Shown here in pieces: positions 23,367-34,611 of a stretch of DNA of 64,000 nucleotides. Every line of letters begins with the position of its first letter. Within the stretch, counting starts at the first letter, position 1. The DNA lies in NCBI GenBank assembly GCA_023101725.1, contig JALJCO010009114.1:372001-436000 (forward strand), in the 5' to 3' direction. A program made the position numbers and the translations under genes. Under the pieces are notes generated by a model that was given only the letters and a program-made list of their open reading frames with translations, was not told where the DNA came from and ran no database searches. Source of the DNA: Atherinomorus stipes. Its lineage: Eukaryota > Chordata > Actinopteri > Atheriniformes > Atherinidae.

Positions 23367-25760
23367 ATATATATATGCAGACACATATACTGTATATGTG
23401 CATTGACTTGTCTATTCAGATTAGCACTTATTTTCCTGTGCTCTCTTCTTGTAAAGTGAAGGTACTAAGAATTGTTTTACATCTGTACAACAGCCACCTT
23501 CCATTATTCATCTTCTATGATTCATCCTGTGTTAGTTTGCCTGAAAAATGAAATGCATGAATTCAAAACACACTCAGAACTGTACTGTGTAATTAGAGCA
23601 TATTATGCCCTTAACTGCAATTTGAATAATACAATGCAAATCCCTTTCCACTGAGACTTTTAAAGGAGGGGGGGTACTTTACTTTTCACTTATACCCATT
23701 AAGACAGAATGAGAAAATTAAAGAAAATAATGAAATGACAGAAGGTACAAAAAATATCTTAAAATCCCATCAGGAAGGACTTGCCGGCTACTTTTGACTC
23801 AGCTGTAAGCCTGGTCGCACTTTGTATACACCACATGATGTGCCAAGCTAATCGCTGCAGAACAGCTGCAACTGTCCTCCAATTGCATAGCTGATGAAAA
23901 AACATACCCCATGATGCTGACCTCGGTTGGCCTCAAGACTTTAAAGCCATGTATTATTTCCCCAAAATGCTTATCTGCTCTAATGGTTATCTTAAGTGCT
24001 GTTTATTTATAAAAGAGACTTATATTAGCTGTCAGAGGCTTTTGATAAAAAGCTTCCTCCAGTTTCAGTTCTTATACAGTCATGGCAGAAGGCAGACAGT
24101 AATCGTCTTTCATAATTCAAGCCTCATAAGTCCTAAATTGAATCTCTGAGATGCATTTCTCTTAATGTAATCCAGTTTTATTGAATTATATCTCTACTTT
24201 AGATTTATTATTTGCACTAAGCATATAAATCTATCAAGTGTTTTTATTTCATATTGTATCTCAAAGTGCAGAGGACTCTCGATGGGCCGGCCATTAAAAT
24301 TCAATAGCAAACTAACATGGACTGCATAAAATACTGTACGACTAAGTACTCAACAAGTGACAAGTGCAAGTAAATTATGTGCCGGGGCTTGTGCAGAACA
24401 GTTTCCTAATACGAAGGCTGTTCTAACTTCAGAGGGAATCTTGGCTGCACATAACTATGACTACAAGGCTGTCTTTTTACTGAGTCATGAAAATATTGAT
24501 TGGAATATAAACACATTTTAATGAGGCTGATGATCAGTGGAATTCAAAGCTAATTTGACCGAGTATCACAGCAAAATGTAGCTTTGGGAGATGTAGAGCA
24601 GGCAGGTCAATGCCAGTAATGATATATTTATTTTTGTGTGTGTATGTAAGGGAGCTACATATTTAACTTTAGAAATATCATCTGTTCTTGGGTTGCCACG
24701 AAACCAAATTTGTTTTTCAATACTGAGACCAAAAGGTAAAATCAATCATTTGAATGACGTTGCTTTATTTTACCCTCATTGTTAAAAAGGTTTCTGTTTC
24801 GAAACTGCACATGAAACATTATGGACATAACTACAAAAATAAATTGGATGTCTAAGCTATCCAAATATTTTAGGCTGATTGAATGCTTTTCAAAATAATG
24901 TTTTCATTTTTCATTGATATAATGCTTTGCATTTATGGTTATGGTTTATTGTCAATGGGGTAACCTTATATTTTAAGAAGGTGATATACCTTTTACAAAT
25001 ATTATTTGAAAAGCATTAGTGTGTAGTGACCCCAGCTTTGGTCTTTGTAGTATTTTCCTGAGAGAAGCATTCTTTATTTCGAAATATACACTTTATGCAA
25101 ATTGTAGCGCTTTCTCCACGTTGATGATTATTCCCATTTTTAATGATCAATTTGGTGATTCTGTCCACGATTCCGTGATCACGGATTTTAAAGGGCTCTA
25201 CATCTCTGTTTTTGTTTCTCTCACTCAGTCTGTCTGTCTGTAATGGGAATCATCATTTTTCCTCTTTCTCAGCAACTCCTCAGTCACACTGAGTGCAAAA
25301 GTAGCATGGAAGCTAATTGCACACACCACGTACACTGGGCTGCATTTCAGAAGTGCGGTTTTCACTTCTCTAAAATTACGCGCCTGTTCTACTTTTGCCA
25401 CCTGATAGATTGAAACCATGTCAATCTATCAAAGGTTTGCATAAAAACCTGAGCTTTCTTATCGCACACAGAAAAATGTACAAACTCATCTACTAACAGC
25501 GTGTAAAAAGTGGCTGTGTTTTTCAACAGTGCTAAATAGCGCATCCTGTCCAGATAAATCTACCGCAATGAAAAGTCAATATGGGGCGTTCACACGCAGT
25601 TGTGCGTGTTGGGTGGAGAAAATGTAAACGTATTAATTTGACGGACGTAGAGCGATTTATCAGCTGTGAGACAGATTGTACCGGCTTGTTTTTGTGTATA
25701 TTTTAGGTATGTCTGAAAAGCAGGTGCAAACTAGCAGCTTTGTGCACAAAAGGCTTCAGC
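23367..25760. other. Long unique AT-rich DNA; candidate conserved non-coding region
   Basis: About 2.4 kb without a recognised repeat. It is rich in homeobox-type ATTA/TAAT words and contains an octamer ATGCAAAT at 25095-25102. No exon is supported; frames are under 80 codons and unlike any family I know. Candidate regulatory DNA by elimination only. Confidence 0.4.
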
Positions 25761-25766
25761 TTCTGT

Positions 25767-25899
25767 GGGGGGGGGGGGGGGAGACGGGGACGACAATGCA
25801 AATAATATCCATGAACAGTGAGGTTAAACATGGCTGTTAAATAGACAAACAAAACAGAACAATTAACTTTTTTTGGGAGGGGGGGGGGGGGGGGGGGGG
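25767..25899. repeat. Two long G homopolymers
   Basis: 15 Gs at 25767-25781 and 21 Gs at 25879-25899. Both give proline or glycine strings in frames that should not be taken as coding. Confidence 0.9.
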
Positions 25900-25914
25900 T
25901 TGTTAGACACAAAG

Positions 25915-26205
25915 ATGAGGAGGAAGCCCGCAAAGCCCAAGACCCGGGCCCCCAGCAGCCACCCAGAGGCCCAGGCCCTAGCCACCCCCCAAAAGGGACG
26001 GACATGCATCCCCCAGAGGGCGGCAGAAGGCGGCCCCAGCCGGAGCCCCCCGCTGTCTCAGGGCCCAGGCCCTAGCCACCCCCCAAAAGGGACAGACATG
26101 CATCCCCCAGAGAGTGGCAGAAGGAGCCCCCCGCTGTCTCAGGGCCCAGGCCCCAGTGGACCAAGACCAGCAGCTGCCGACCCCACCGGGCGCCAGTCCC
26201 CCTGA
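25915..26205 (+). repeat. GC-rich tandem repeat block
   Basis: A unit of roughly 80-90 bp is repeated: gggcccaggccctagccacc, then ccaaaagggac, gacatgcatcccccagag, ggcagaagg and agccccccgctgtctca occur twice, from about 25969 and 26060, with a third partial start near 26142. The proline-rich plus-strand frame of 110 codons is a product of the repeat. It may belong to the same element as the pyrimidine-rich stretch that follows. Confidence 0.8.
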
Positions 26206-26211
26206 GGGGGG

Positions 26212-26460
26212 TTGCTAGATTTGTTTTCCAGCAGAGACCTTGGAATTTTGTTTAGGGATTTCTGTGCAGATGCACCAGTGAACTGTGGAAGTGGATTCAT
26301 GTTTTCTCTCCTCTCTCTCTTTCTCCCTCTCCCTCACTCCTTTCTCTCTGTTCCACTTTCTATTGTTGCTTCTGTTAATTTTCATTTCTCCCTTGTCAAG
26401 CCCAGCAGTATGGCATGGAATGCTGTTAAAAACAAATGTTTTTTAAAGAAATAAAATGAA
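26212..26460 (+). repeat. Dispersed repeat, pair of 40735-40965
   Basis: Shares with 40735-40965, in order, ttgttttccagca(g/a)agacc, ttttg/tttt-type spacer, gatgca, a pyrimidine-rich tract (ctctctctctttctccctct here), actcctttc, ttttcatttct, ccttgtca and gcccagcagtatg/gtccagcaatatg. It looks like the 3' part of a retroelement, but I cannot name the family. Confidence 0.65.
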
Positions 26461-26473
26461 TAAACAGGATATC

Positions 26474-26505
26474 AAGGGGAGCCTTGTGTTCATAAAGCTC
26501 CCCTT
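26474..26505. repeat. Perfect 9-bp hairpin
   Basis: AAGGGGAGC (26474-26482) pairs with GCTCCCCTT (26497-26505) across a 14-base loop. Confidence 0.75.
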
Positions 26506-26539
26506 GGCAAAGAAAAACTGTTCAACATAATAAAGCAAC

Positions 26540-26616
26540 CAGATCATCATTCTGTTTGCTATGATGCTGGACAGGACAAGTAAAAAAAAACAAAAAAGAA
26601 AAAAGAAAAACAAAGG
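26540..26616 (+). mobile_element. Poly(A)-tailed retroposed fragment
   Basis: ctgtttgctatgatgctgga, then caggacaagt, runs into an A-rich tail (26580-26615). The same words (ctgcttgcttcgatgctgga, caggacaagt) precede the 18-A tail at 43375-43440, which has a 12-bp target duplication. Here a duplication is not evident. Probably the 3' end of a poly(A)-type retrotransposon or its parasite. Confidence 0.6.
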
Positions 26617-26657
26617 TGAGGAGCTGCGGGGGTGTGTGGCTGTTATCTTCTGCACTT

Positions 26658-26754
26658 CCAGGGGTTTGTGCAGAGGGGGCAGGGATGACAAGCTTAGAAA
26701 GGTCGAAAATGACCCCAACCAAACCCAGTCTGAGCCCTCTGCACAAACCCCTGG
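26658..26754. repeat. Perfect 20-bp inverted repeat, 57-bp spacer
   Basis: CCAGGGGTTTGTGCAGAGGG (26658-26677) has its exact reverse complement at 26735-26754. The spacer carries no known motif. It could be the ends of a tiny foldback element or an RNA stem. Confidence 0.85.
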
Positions 26755-26760
26755 GGAGAA

Positions 26761-27895
26761 CATTTAACTTAATAACTAAAGCTGGCAGTAATTGTGTCTT
26801 TTTATTTCCTCTTTTTTTGCCAATGTCACATTTTAACATGGAATGGAACAGCTGGACAGGATTTCAGTGCACTTCTGGCTGCGCGAGCCGCTGGAGCCAT
26901 GAGCATTGTGCCAAAGAGTGTGCACCACCATCTTTAAGGCTGCAGTTTCATTCGTTCAGCAACTCCTGATCCAAGTCCTCAACTGGCCATATCTGAGGCT
27001 CTGCATGGATATGTGTGGTATCATTTTTATATTTATCATACTTATTTCAAATTGCATTTTCATTTCCCTCTCCTCCTTTTATCTCCATAGGGTCCTATTT
27101 CCTTTTGCGTTGTTTCTCTAAAACTTCACCATAGTACAAACCTGGAAACATGCAAAACCCTCATTTATAAAGGGGCATTTCTGACATATTAGCACCTGCA
27201 GTTTTTTGTGTGATCACTCTTAGAAAATCGCCCACAAACCTTGGTTCAGCCCCTCGCACAAAATTTTTTACTGCACGGGCAAATTATTACACGCAAATTT
27301 GGATTCAGATCCATCTGTGCAGACTTTGGATCACATTTTACTCTTGTGGCAAGGTACGCTACAGAGGGCCAGAGCAGGATTTCATCCCCAGACTCCTGGA
27401 TGACCATTCAGCCAAAGGGACATCCCTGTGGCCAAGTAGCCAGGGCGCATGATCAGTCGGAGGCATAGTGACAGGACCGTCAACTGCCATACTGAAACAT
27501 TACATCCAAACAGCAAGCCATCAGGTGAGCCAGGGTCTCACTTGGTACTTGAGACCTTGGACAATGAGCTGTTAGTATTTTTTACTTACTTATCCATGTA
27601 GTAGATGCATAAAAAACAAGGAAAAGTGATCAAACAAAAAGCAAGCACACGACTCGCCGGCCAAATAACCTTTTGCTAGTTTATTTTTCAGTTTAAATGT
27701 CCATCAAGTGCAGCAATTGTTGTGCAGCTGATTGAACTGGAGAATCCACGTTGTGCTCGAACGCTCCTGGTGCGACAGGATAACACATTCAGTGTGACTG
27801 AGGGGTCAGAGTGGGAGTTGTCTCACATCACAGTTCGGGCTCCAGTTTACCAATTCATTTGCATCAAAATAAATAAACAGATAAAAGCATAATTT
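26761..27895. other. Unique DNA, nothing recognised
   Basis: No exon, RNA gene or repeat family recognised. Confidence 0.45.
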
Positions 27896-27972
27896 GTTTG
27901 CCGGTTTAGTACCATTTTCAAACCCCTAGCTCTATTGTGGTAGTATACTGGTACCAGTATATTGTGCAACCC
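27896..27972. mobile_element. Possible hAT-like right end
   Basis: tactggtaccagtatattgt followed by gcaaccctac reads, on the other strand, as TAGGGTTGCACAATATAC with a palindromic ggtacc core, a style seen at hAT-like termini in this window. No left end or duplication found. Confidence 0.35.
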
Positions 27973-29560
27973 TACTTTCTTTAACCACCTGATAATCTTA
28001 TTTACTCTAAACTCTCTCAAAAACAAAAAAGGTCAGTTTTGTATCTACTCATCATCTTGACTCACTGTGACCCAGTTGGAAAGTGCAGACAGAACATGAT
28101 CATTTTGCATCTTAGATATTTTCCACATTGCATCTGCCAGCTTGCAGATTTTAGGGAAAGGGTGTTTCCCGAATGGAATTTATGATGATTTGAGATGCTG
28201 GCATGAATGCAAACCCAAAACCGTGGGCGAATTAAATGTTTTTAGGGGACTTTATTTCAACAAAATGATTATTTTCATTGCACTCTTATGAACCATGGGA
28301 TGCTGTATTTATACCTGCCTGTAATGATGCACCTAAAGTCTAGGAGGAGAATTGGATGCTATATACTTATGTAAAATGAGGGGGTACATTTATCCTCGAA
28401 AGACAAACTCAGCGGATACAGAATGATGGATTCTGTAGTTCATGCACAAACATATTTTTGGATTAAACATGTACCAGCTAAGTAGATACAAGGAAACACA
28501 AAATTCTGTATTCAAAACTATAAATACATCATTAAATATTGAAAACTCACTTTGTTACTCATATGTATTCATTTCTGTGTATTTTAACATCTAAAACATG
28601 AAGCATTAAAGCTTCACTTGGGTCCTTTTACTGTTTCACACCCCCTTAGTAACATCTGACATGGCGGGTTTGATGTTACAGCAGTGTGAGATCATTTGGA
28701 AATAACGATAAAAGGGAAAGAACGGTTAACTTTTACCAAAACAACAAAGCCAAACAATGCAGCAGGACTCAAAATGCAAGCTGAAGAGAGCAAACCGAGT
28801 AGGACTGTACAGAGTTGTGCTTCGTGGGCGGCAGTGTGCACATTGTTTTTGCACAGCAGCTTTGCACATGCAGCATCCAATGTAACGGCCTGCAGCACAC
28901 AGCTTCAAATACATCAGGACAGAGAGAGAGAGAAGGAGAGAGAGCTTAGACGCAGTTTTAAATAAGCATAATAAGCTGCAATGACCAATGTAAGCAGTAT
29001 TTACTAGAAATGCACAGTGGAGTGAATAAAGCCTTTATTATTTGGAAATATTTCTTTTTTAATATGTGGAGATACCAGGTTGTTTTCCATACAGCAGGCC
29101 GATGCTATTTAGTTCACATGAGAATAAGTTCACAGACATTTACCACAACAACATACTCAAAATCTGTTTGTCTTTTTGTGAGCGAGTATGTTTGCATTTT
29201 AATTTTCAGCCACCACATACTGTAGAGAGAGAGGAGGATAAGTAGGATCAAAAAGAGAACTAATCGATTTTACCCAATTATTTATTCATTCATTTTTGTC
29301 CACATGGAGAATATTTTCTTTCCACCAACTTCTTATAATGTATGTAGAAATTAGAAGTATTTTAAAGGTCATAGCTACAATTAAAAAATAAATAAAAAAT
29401 TTACAGTAAAAATTAATGCATCCATAGAAAGTGTAGAGCGATGCAGAATAAAAGTATTGATTTTACTGGAAAGAAATTATAGTATAGACTGTAAATAATT
29501 GTTTTATAATTTTGACGGGTCCAAAATATATAAATATGGACATCTGGTTATGATGCTCAA
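27973..29560. other. Unique DNA, nothing recognised
   Basis: No gene supported. There is a short (GA)n run at 28920-28945. Overlapping frames at 28692-28965 on both strands resemble no known protein. Confidence 0.45.
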
Positions 29561-29562
29561 CG

Positions 29563-30463
29563 TTAAAGGAATAGTACACCCACAGAATGATGTAACTTTA
29601 TTTTCCACTTACCCACATGCTGAGCAAGACTCTGGAGCACTTTAACATCTCAAATGCAGCCGGAGATCAGGACGACTTCTCATTTTCCTCCCAACTTTCA
29701 TATAATGGAGTTCGCTGGGGCCCGAGCCAAAAAGGTACATAAAGTGCACAAGAACTTGTCAATATTCCTCCATACTGCTCGTCTAATGTAATTCACGTGT
29801 CCTGAGTGGGTAGCGTCCAGAATTTACTTGAAACGACATCATTTACTAGATTTTTAGAGCCTAAACAGTAGTACATCTTCCTTTCGTGAAGTGCACATAT
29901 GCGCATTCACAAAACTATGGAAGCCTCGGCATTCAGAGCCTACTCTGCCAATAATGAAAGCGTAGAAGAAGAAATTCGCTGTTTACATTGTGCTTAGAGC
30001 ACCAGAGCTGCAGAAAAACCGGGACAAACACAAGAAGGGTTTGATTTAAAAGAAAGAAAGAAAGAACAAGGGAACGCGCGATCTCATCTGCCGCAGCTTC
30101 CGAAGTTTCATGAATGCGTATTGGCGTGCTCGCAGGAGATGCGATGTAGAACTGTTTAGGCTCTAAAAATATACTAAATGGCGTCGTTTCGAATAAATTC
30201 TGGACGCCACCCACTCAGGACACTTGGATGACATTGGACAAGCAGTATGGAGGAATATTGACATGTTTTTTGTGGACTTTTCTGGACCTTTTTGGCTCGG
30301 GCACAACTGAACTCCATTATATGAAAGTTGGGGGAAAACGAGAAGTCGTCCTGATCTCCGGCTGCATTTGACATATTAAAAAAAAGTGCTCCAAAGTCTT
30401 GCTCACCATGAGGGTAAGTGGAAGATAAAGTTACATCATTCTGTGGGTGTACTATTCCTTTAA
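29563..30463. mobile_element. TTAA-target foldback MITE, family 1, longest copy
   Basis: 901 bp with TTAA at both ends (29563-29566, 30460-30463). The long inverted arms run about 29563-29860 and 30165-30463 and share, for example, tcctgagtgggtagcgtcca with its complement, tcctccatactgctcgtc and ccggagatcaggacgac. A 300-bp unpaired spacer has no recognisable transposase. The TTAAAGGAA terminus suggests the T2/Kolobok-like group. The right flank (gcttgagtcgaagg) matches the paralogous sequence at 5541, where the element is absent and only one TTAA exists. Confidence 0.9.
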
Positions 30464-30690
30464 GCTTGAGTCGAAGGCGTCTTCTTTTTCCTTCATTTTT
30501 ACGTTTTTTCGGTCCCAAAGCTGAATAAATGACCCATTCACCAGGAAAGGGAAATTTTTGCTGCTACAAACAGCGTTGCAAACTCTTACGGAAACAGCCG
30601 TGATGTCAGTTCACTGCGCCACGGACGACTATTGGTGACACACAAGGATTTCAAAGGGTTGTCCAATTTCTTAAGGGAATAATTCGAGGG
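30464..30690 (+). repeat. Dispersed repeat, second copy of 5541-5755
   Basis: Aligns with 5541-5755 from gcttgagtcgaagg through agctgaataaatga-type words, ccaggaaagggaaat, ttgctgct, cgttgcaaac, gtgatgtcagtt and tttcaaagggttgtcc. Its left side is interrupted by the TTAA element at 29563-30463. Confidence 0.8.
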
Positions 30691-30769
30691 GAAGGAATGA
30701 AAATTGGAAATGGAAGTTTTTCTTGGTCTGTGAAAAACACACACACAGATCAGATTTTAAACACTGGCG

Positions 30770-31545
30770 AAGCCTTACATTAAAAAGAAACAGAAAAGTG
30801 TTTGGAGATGTGGTGGAGGAAGAAGATCCCAGGGGAAAAACTTGTCAATCTTTGCTGATGCATTGAATTTTCAAAACCATTAGCATGGCCTTTCAAGAGG
30901 ATCTCAAGCTGTGATACCGTGTTTAAGGGGTTTATATACTGCAGATAGACAGGAGTCAAACCATTCAAAGCTTAAGCAAAGTAAAGTCTTAAAATCCATT
31001 CAAAACCTCCAGAGTTACCAGAGAACGGCAGTAGGTCTGATCCAATATGGTCACGTTTCCATAAGAGTGGTGCAGCAGCTTTTTGTGTCAAGTACAGTCT
31101 TTGGAAGTTTCACCTTTTGTAGCTAAATGAAATGTACTGCAAATATCAAGTCTGAAGAAAAGTATAGATGACCTTTTGTGAGCCTGCGTTTAGAAATGAC
31201 CTAATCTGATATAGCTGCTTTAGCTGGGCACAGCAGGTCTGCACTGCTTTAGAAAGCTGAACATCAAAAGACAAACCTGAGTTAAAAATAACACCTAAGT
31301 TGCGTGTTTCTTTCATAGTTGTTAATGCAGCAAGTACCGGGACCACAGGGGGTAATTATAATTACTTCTGGTAAGAATCATTCAGCTGCTGCATTTTTCT
31401 TTTCTTTTTCTTCCATTTAAACGTCAAAAGAATGTAAGATTCATCTGTGGTACGAGGACAGATAAACTGGCTCTCATCTGCACAGCATTGAAAATTAACA
31501 CCATGTCTACATGTAAATAATGACCATTACTCACAAATGTTACTA
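30770..31545 (-). pseudogene. Old L2-type LINE, reverse transcriptase C-terminal half
   Basis: Minus-strand remnant in several frames. Near 31460-31540 it reads CADESQFICP-like, a degraded motif C (YADD in the family). 31146-31346 encodes RNLGVIFNSGLSF and LYQIRSFLNAGSQKVIYTF, the thumb region. 30920-31060 encodes HIGSDLLPFSGN-like words, then ALNGLTPVYLQYINPL. The order and phrases match L2/CR1-group proteins. Stops and frame changes throughout make it inactive; it is more decayed than the copy at 13491-15069. The upstream half of the same open frame appears at 32490-32830. Confidence 0.75.
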
Positions 31546-31547
31546 CT

Positions 31548-31840
31548 AAATGCGAGATTCAAGATGTTTGATTGTCATTAAGCACAACAAAATTTTGAGG
31601 AGCCTCTTAGCTTAAGCACACATAGATAAGAAAATATAAATATCACAGGCACGCAAATTAAATGAAAAAATAAGTAAATAAATGCATAAAATAAACAAGT
31701 AAAAATAGTAAAATAAATGAATAAAAATAAAAACTGGGCATAAAGAAAAAATATTTAGAAAATAATATTGAAAAATAGAAAGAATAAATAAATAACAACA
31801 AGTAACTATGACACAATTTCCTTTTAAAATGTAAACCATT
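31548..31840 (-). mobile_element. Probable LINE 3' end nested in the old LINE
   Basis: Read on the minus strand, the end is gctcctcaaaattttgttgt followed by gcttaatgacaatcaaacat, a style typical of fish LINE 3' UTRs ending in a TGACAAT word. The body is T-rich and non-coding. It replaces the palm region expected between the two halves of the old L2-type frame, so it may be a separate later insertion. Confidence 0.4.
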
Positions 31841-31948
31841 TTCCAAGAGAAGCAGCAGTTTGGGGGTTCAATAAGAAGGCAGTATCAATGCAAGAGGAAC
31901 TAATCACAGCTGGTACAAAATTCATCATCAAAATTTTCTAATATGCCA

Positions 31949-32458
31949 TTAAAGGTAGAGTCCGAAGTTTCCCCCTGAAAATAAACGTTACACTTGTGAA
32001 AGTGAAATCCGTCTCAAACTGTCCCTTTTCCATGGCGAGTTTGAATGCAACTCCCTCCCCCCTGCCTGTAATTCGCTCTTTAGCTTTGCTTTGTTGTTGT
32101 CCGGACGTTTCTGGGTGGAGATTTCTGTTTATTTTGCCAGCCAATGACAGACGCATAACGCTGTGTGGGAAAAAGTTCATGATTGGAGCAGACGCCAGTC
32201 ACTCGAAGCAAAAAAAAAAAAAAGAAAGAAAAACGGCGGATGCACCGAAGAAAAGGTAAGAGCTTTGGATAGTGCACGTTGGGAAACCAGGGTTAACATT
32301 ACTTTGGCTTTTACCCGCTTCTGAGCTCTGAAGGAGAAGCTTGAAGCTGAATAGTTTGAAGAATGAGGCGGCCATTAGCCTGAGAGGGAGGGGCGCTCAG
32401 TTTGAATGCTGTTGTTTGCAAACAGAAACGGTGGAAGGACTTCGGACTCTACCTTTAA
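31949..32458. mobile_element. TTAA-target element, family 2, copy 1
   Basis: TTAA at both ends (31949-31952, 32455-32458) and perfect inverted termini AGGTAGAGTCCGAAGT and ACTTCGGACTCTACCT. The interior aligns throughout with the copy at 49163-49715 (ccccctgaaaataaacg, gtgaaatcc, tttctggatggagatttgca-like, agccaatgac, gcggccattagcc, ctcagtttgaat). No long arms and no coding capacity. It is inserted between two halves of an L2-type LINE. Confidence 0.9.
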
Positions 32459-32489
32459 AATTTCATTCACGTGGATGAACAGGTAGTTC

Positions 32490-32830
32490 AAAGAAATATT
32501 CTTAAAAAATGGCACCAGGAATCAGAGATGGAGATATATTAGAAGAAGTGTTGGAGACTCTTCCTAAGAGAATGCTATATGATAACATTTAAATCCTGAG
32601 AGACGTGGCTTTAATCGGCTTGGCTTGAATCGGGTCAAGAACACAAGTGGACGACTTCATCCTGCTAAATGCAGCACTGATTGCTTCCTCTGTTCTCCCA
32701 GTGAGAGATGGCATTCTTGGTGGAGGTTCATGGGCAGAAAGATCTAAGGTAGTTATTTCATCCATATTAGCATCTCCTATTGTGACCTTTTTTCCATTTA
32801 AAACCCAGCTAATCCTTTATATTTGACTTC
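32490..32830 (-). pseudogene. Old L2-type LINE, upstream part of reverse transcriptase
   Basis: Minus-strand translation gives ISAAFSRMKSSTCVLDPIQA then KPIKA, corresponding to the stretch before the palm in L2-type LINEs (family form T.CxLDPIPTxLLK), followed by SNTSSNISPSLIPGAIF. It continues toward 32459, where the family 2 TTAA element begins. Together with 30770-31545 it makes one broken open frame. Confidence 0.68.
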
Positions 32831-33290
32831 AGTTTCATTATTTAGCTTCAAAGCAAGGGGTGGATTTGAAGGACTGCTGCAGTAGAAAGGATGGGATTAA
32901 GGATAATTGTTGTTGTGTGAAATTATCTTTGAGGGGGATAACAACATGATTGTCTTTTCTGATGTACGCAGAGCCAACTGCATCGTCAGGGAACCGCAGC
33001 TCATTGTTAGAAACTACAAGAGCTTCTCCATCAAAACGAAGTGCCAATAAAAAGCACACACACAAATACGGACACCTTGAGCACTCATACTGCTCTAATG
33101 ACCGCAGCAATTATGGTCGCACAAAAAAATAGTTGATTTAGTTTAAATTAATCTAGAAAATAAAAAAAAATTTTGCTTCTTTGTAATCATAGTGAGGGAG
33201 GAAAAAGAAAAATACTAAATTTGAATGAGAAATTTAAGGCCACTGGGAAAAAAGATTATTAATGAAATATGAATCTTTAGTGAAATCTTT
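32831..33290. other. No recognised feature
   Basis: A minus-strand frame of 90 codons (32838-33110) lies upstream of the LINE remnant and could be its decayed N-terminal part, but I see no endonuclease motif. Confidence 0.4.
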
Positions 33291-33293
33291 AGT

Positions 33294-33383
33294 CAATATT
33301 CCTCCATACTGCTCGTCCAATGTAATCCAAGTGTCCTGAGTGGGTAGCGTCTATAGTTTACTCCAAACGACACCATTTAGTAC
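33294..33383. mobile_element. Arm fragment of the family 1 TTAA element
   Basis: caatattcctccatactgct, cgtccaatgtaatccaagtg and tcctgagtgggtagcgtc match 29759-29850 almost base for base. Neither TTAA terminus is present. Confidence 0.85.
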
Positions 33384-33569
33384 ACGAGCAGCTGTTTTGG
33401 TGTGAAAGTTTGAGTTGTGAAAAGAGAGGGTGTGGTTTTTGTGTATGTAGCTTTAGAAAAGTGTGTTGTGTTTAGAGTTTTGGGGAAAGGGAGGAAAGTT
33501 TTGAGCAATTTCAAAAATTTGTATTGTGCCCTTTGATTGGTGTTTTCATTTTGTTCCACCAACTCTGAA

Positions 33570-33780
33570 CCTCTTGGGCCAGTGTCCGGAAGGTTTTCAA
33601 CATTTCCGTGGTCCAAAACACCTAACTCAAATTAAATGGGTCTGACAGCCAATGACGTTCTACACAATGAGTCATTAATTTGGGTCTGGTGTGTTGGCAA
33701 AAGGTGACACTGAAAACCATCTGGACATTGGCACAAGAGGTCTGGAGTAGGTGATCTCTGATCTAGAGCTTTGTGCGGCT
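33570..33780. repeat. Dispersed repeat related to 62360-62545
   Basis: ggttttcaacatttccgtgg, aaaacacctaactcaaatt and agtcattaatttggg resemble a very common fish repeat with a CTCCAACACACCTG-type core; the 62360 copy preserves that core better. Confidence 0.5.
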
Positions 33781-33837
33781 TTATATGCGGAGATTTGTTT
33801 TACGACTGCAAAATTCTAAATAGAATATATTATTATG

Positions 33838-33945
33838 GTCAATCCACACTTATTCCAATGCGGGGTCTTGGGGGGAGCTGGAGCTGATCCCTAAAACGAT
33901 CAGGCTAGAGGTGAGGTACAGCCTGGACATTTGTCAGCCAATTCA
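33838..33945 (-). mobile_element. SINE-like 3' body fragment
   Basis: Read on the minus strand this contains gacaaatgtccaggctgtac and a gatcagctccagctcc-like run, equivalent to 52630-52710 of the SINE-like unit at 52351 (gacctgtccagggtgtaccc, gataggctccagcaac). The pol III box region is missing. Confidence 0.6.
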
Positions 33946-34022
33946 ACTCAATTCAAATTAACTCCTGCTTCATTAATTTCCAAAGGGAATTCACATTGTT
34001 GAATTATAAGCAATAAATGGAT

Positions 34023-34611
34023 AACTGGGTTTCCATTACACCTGAAACTGCGCAAAACCTAAATATTGCAATTAAAAACCGCTAATGGAAACACGTTTCA
34101 AAAAACTCAAATACTCCAAAAAAGGTTTTACGCTTTCATGAGGCGTAAATTCAAAGTTTTGATAAAGCAGTTTTTCGCACAAGTCTAATGGAAACACTTT
34201 TTTTGCAATTACACGCCATCAGGCGTGACGTAGGGGGGTTAAATCCAGTTATACAAGATCAAAAAATGACATCCACACTCCAGAAGTTGATCCTGAGGGG
34301 TTTTTAATTTGCTTTTTGCTTTGGGCGTCTGTCCTGAAAGTCGCCGCAAGAGTTTTTCCCTGCTGATGTGATCAGAGGCTCCGTACGTACGGACTTTAGC
34401 TCTGAATCATCATCCGCTGCTTTCATCGCCTGATGAGGAGCAGCAGCTCTAAAACACAACATGTTTATATCTCCATCCTCCTGGAGTCTCGCGGGACGGG
34501 AATTACGGCTTATACCATTCAATGGAAACACCTACATATTGCTATTCTACTTTTTCAAAATTTAAGAAATATTGCTTTTATTTTTCGAAAGAATGTAATA
34601 GAAACCCAGCT
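34023..34611. mobile_element. Non-autonomous DNA element with GGGTTTCCATTAC ends
   Basis: Inverted ends: AACTGGGTTTCCATTAC on the left and GTAATAGAAACCCAGCT on the right. ATGGAAACAC words recur near both ends (34085, 34188, 34520). Flanks offer TAA/TAAT but no clean duplication, so the superfamily (possibly Harbinger-like) is open. A related left end occurs at 62583. Confidence 0.65.

Noticed and set aside
25703..26205. Pro/Gly-rich frames of 100-110 codons
   Set aside because: They run through G homopolymers and a GC-rich tandem repeat; length comes from stop-codon scarcity in GC-rich DNA.
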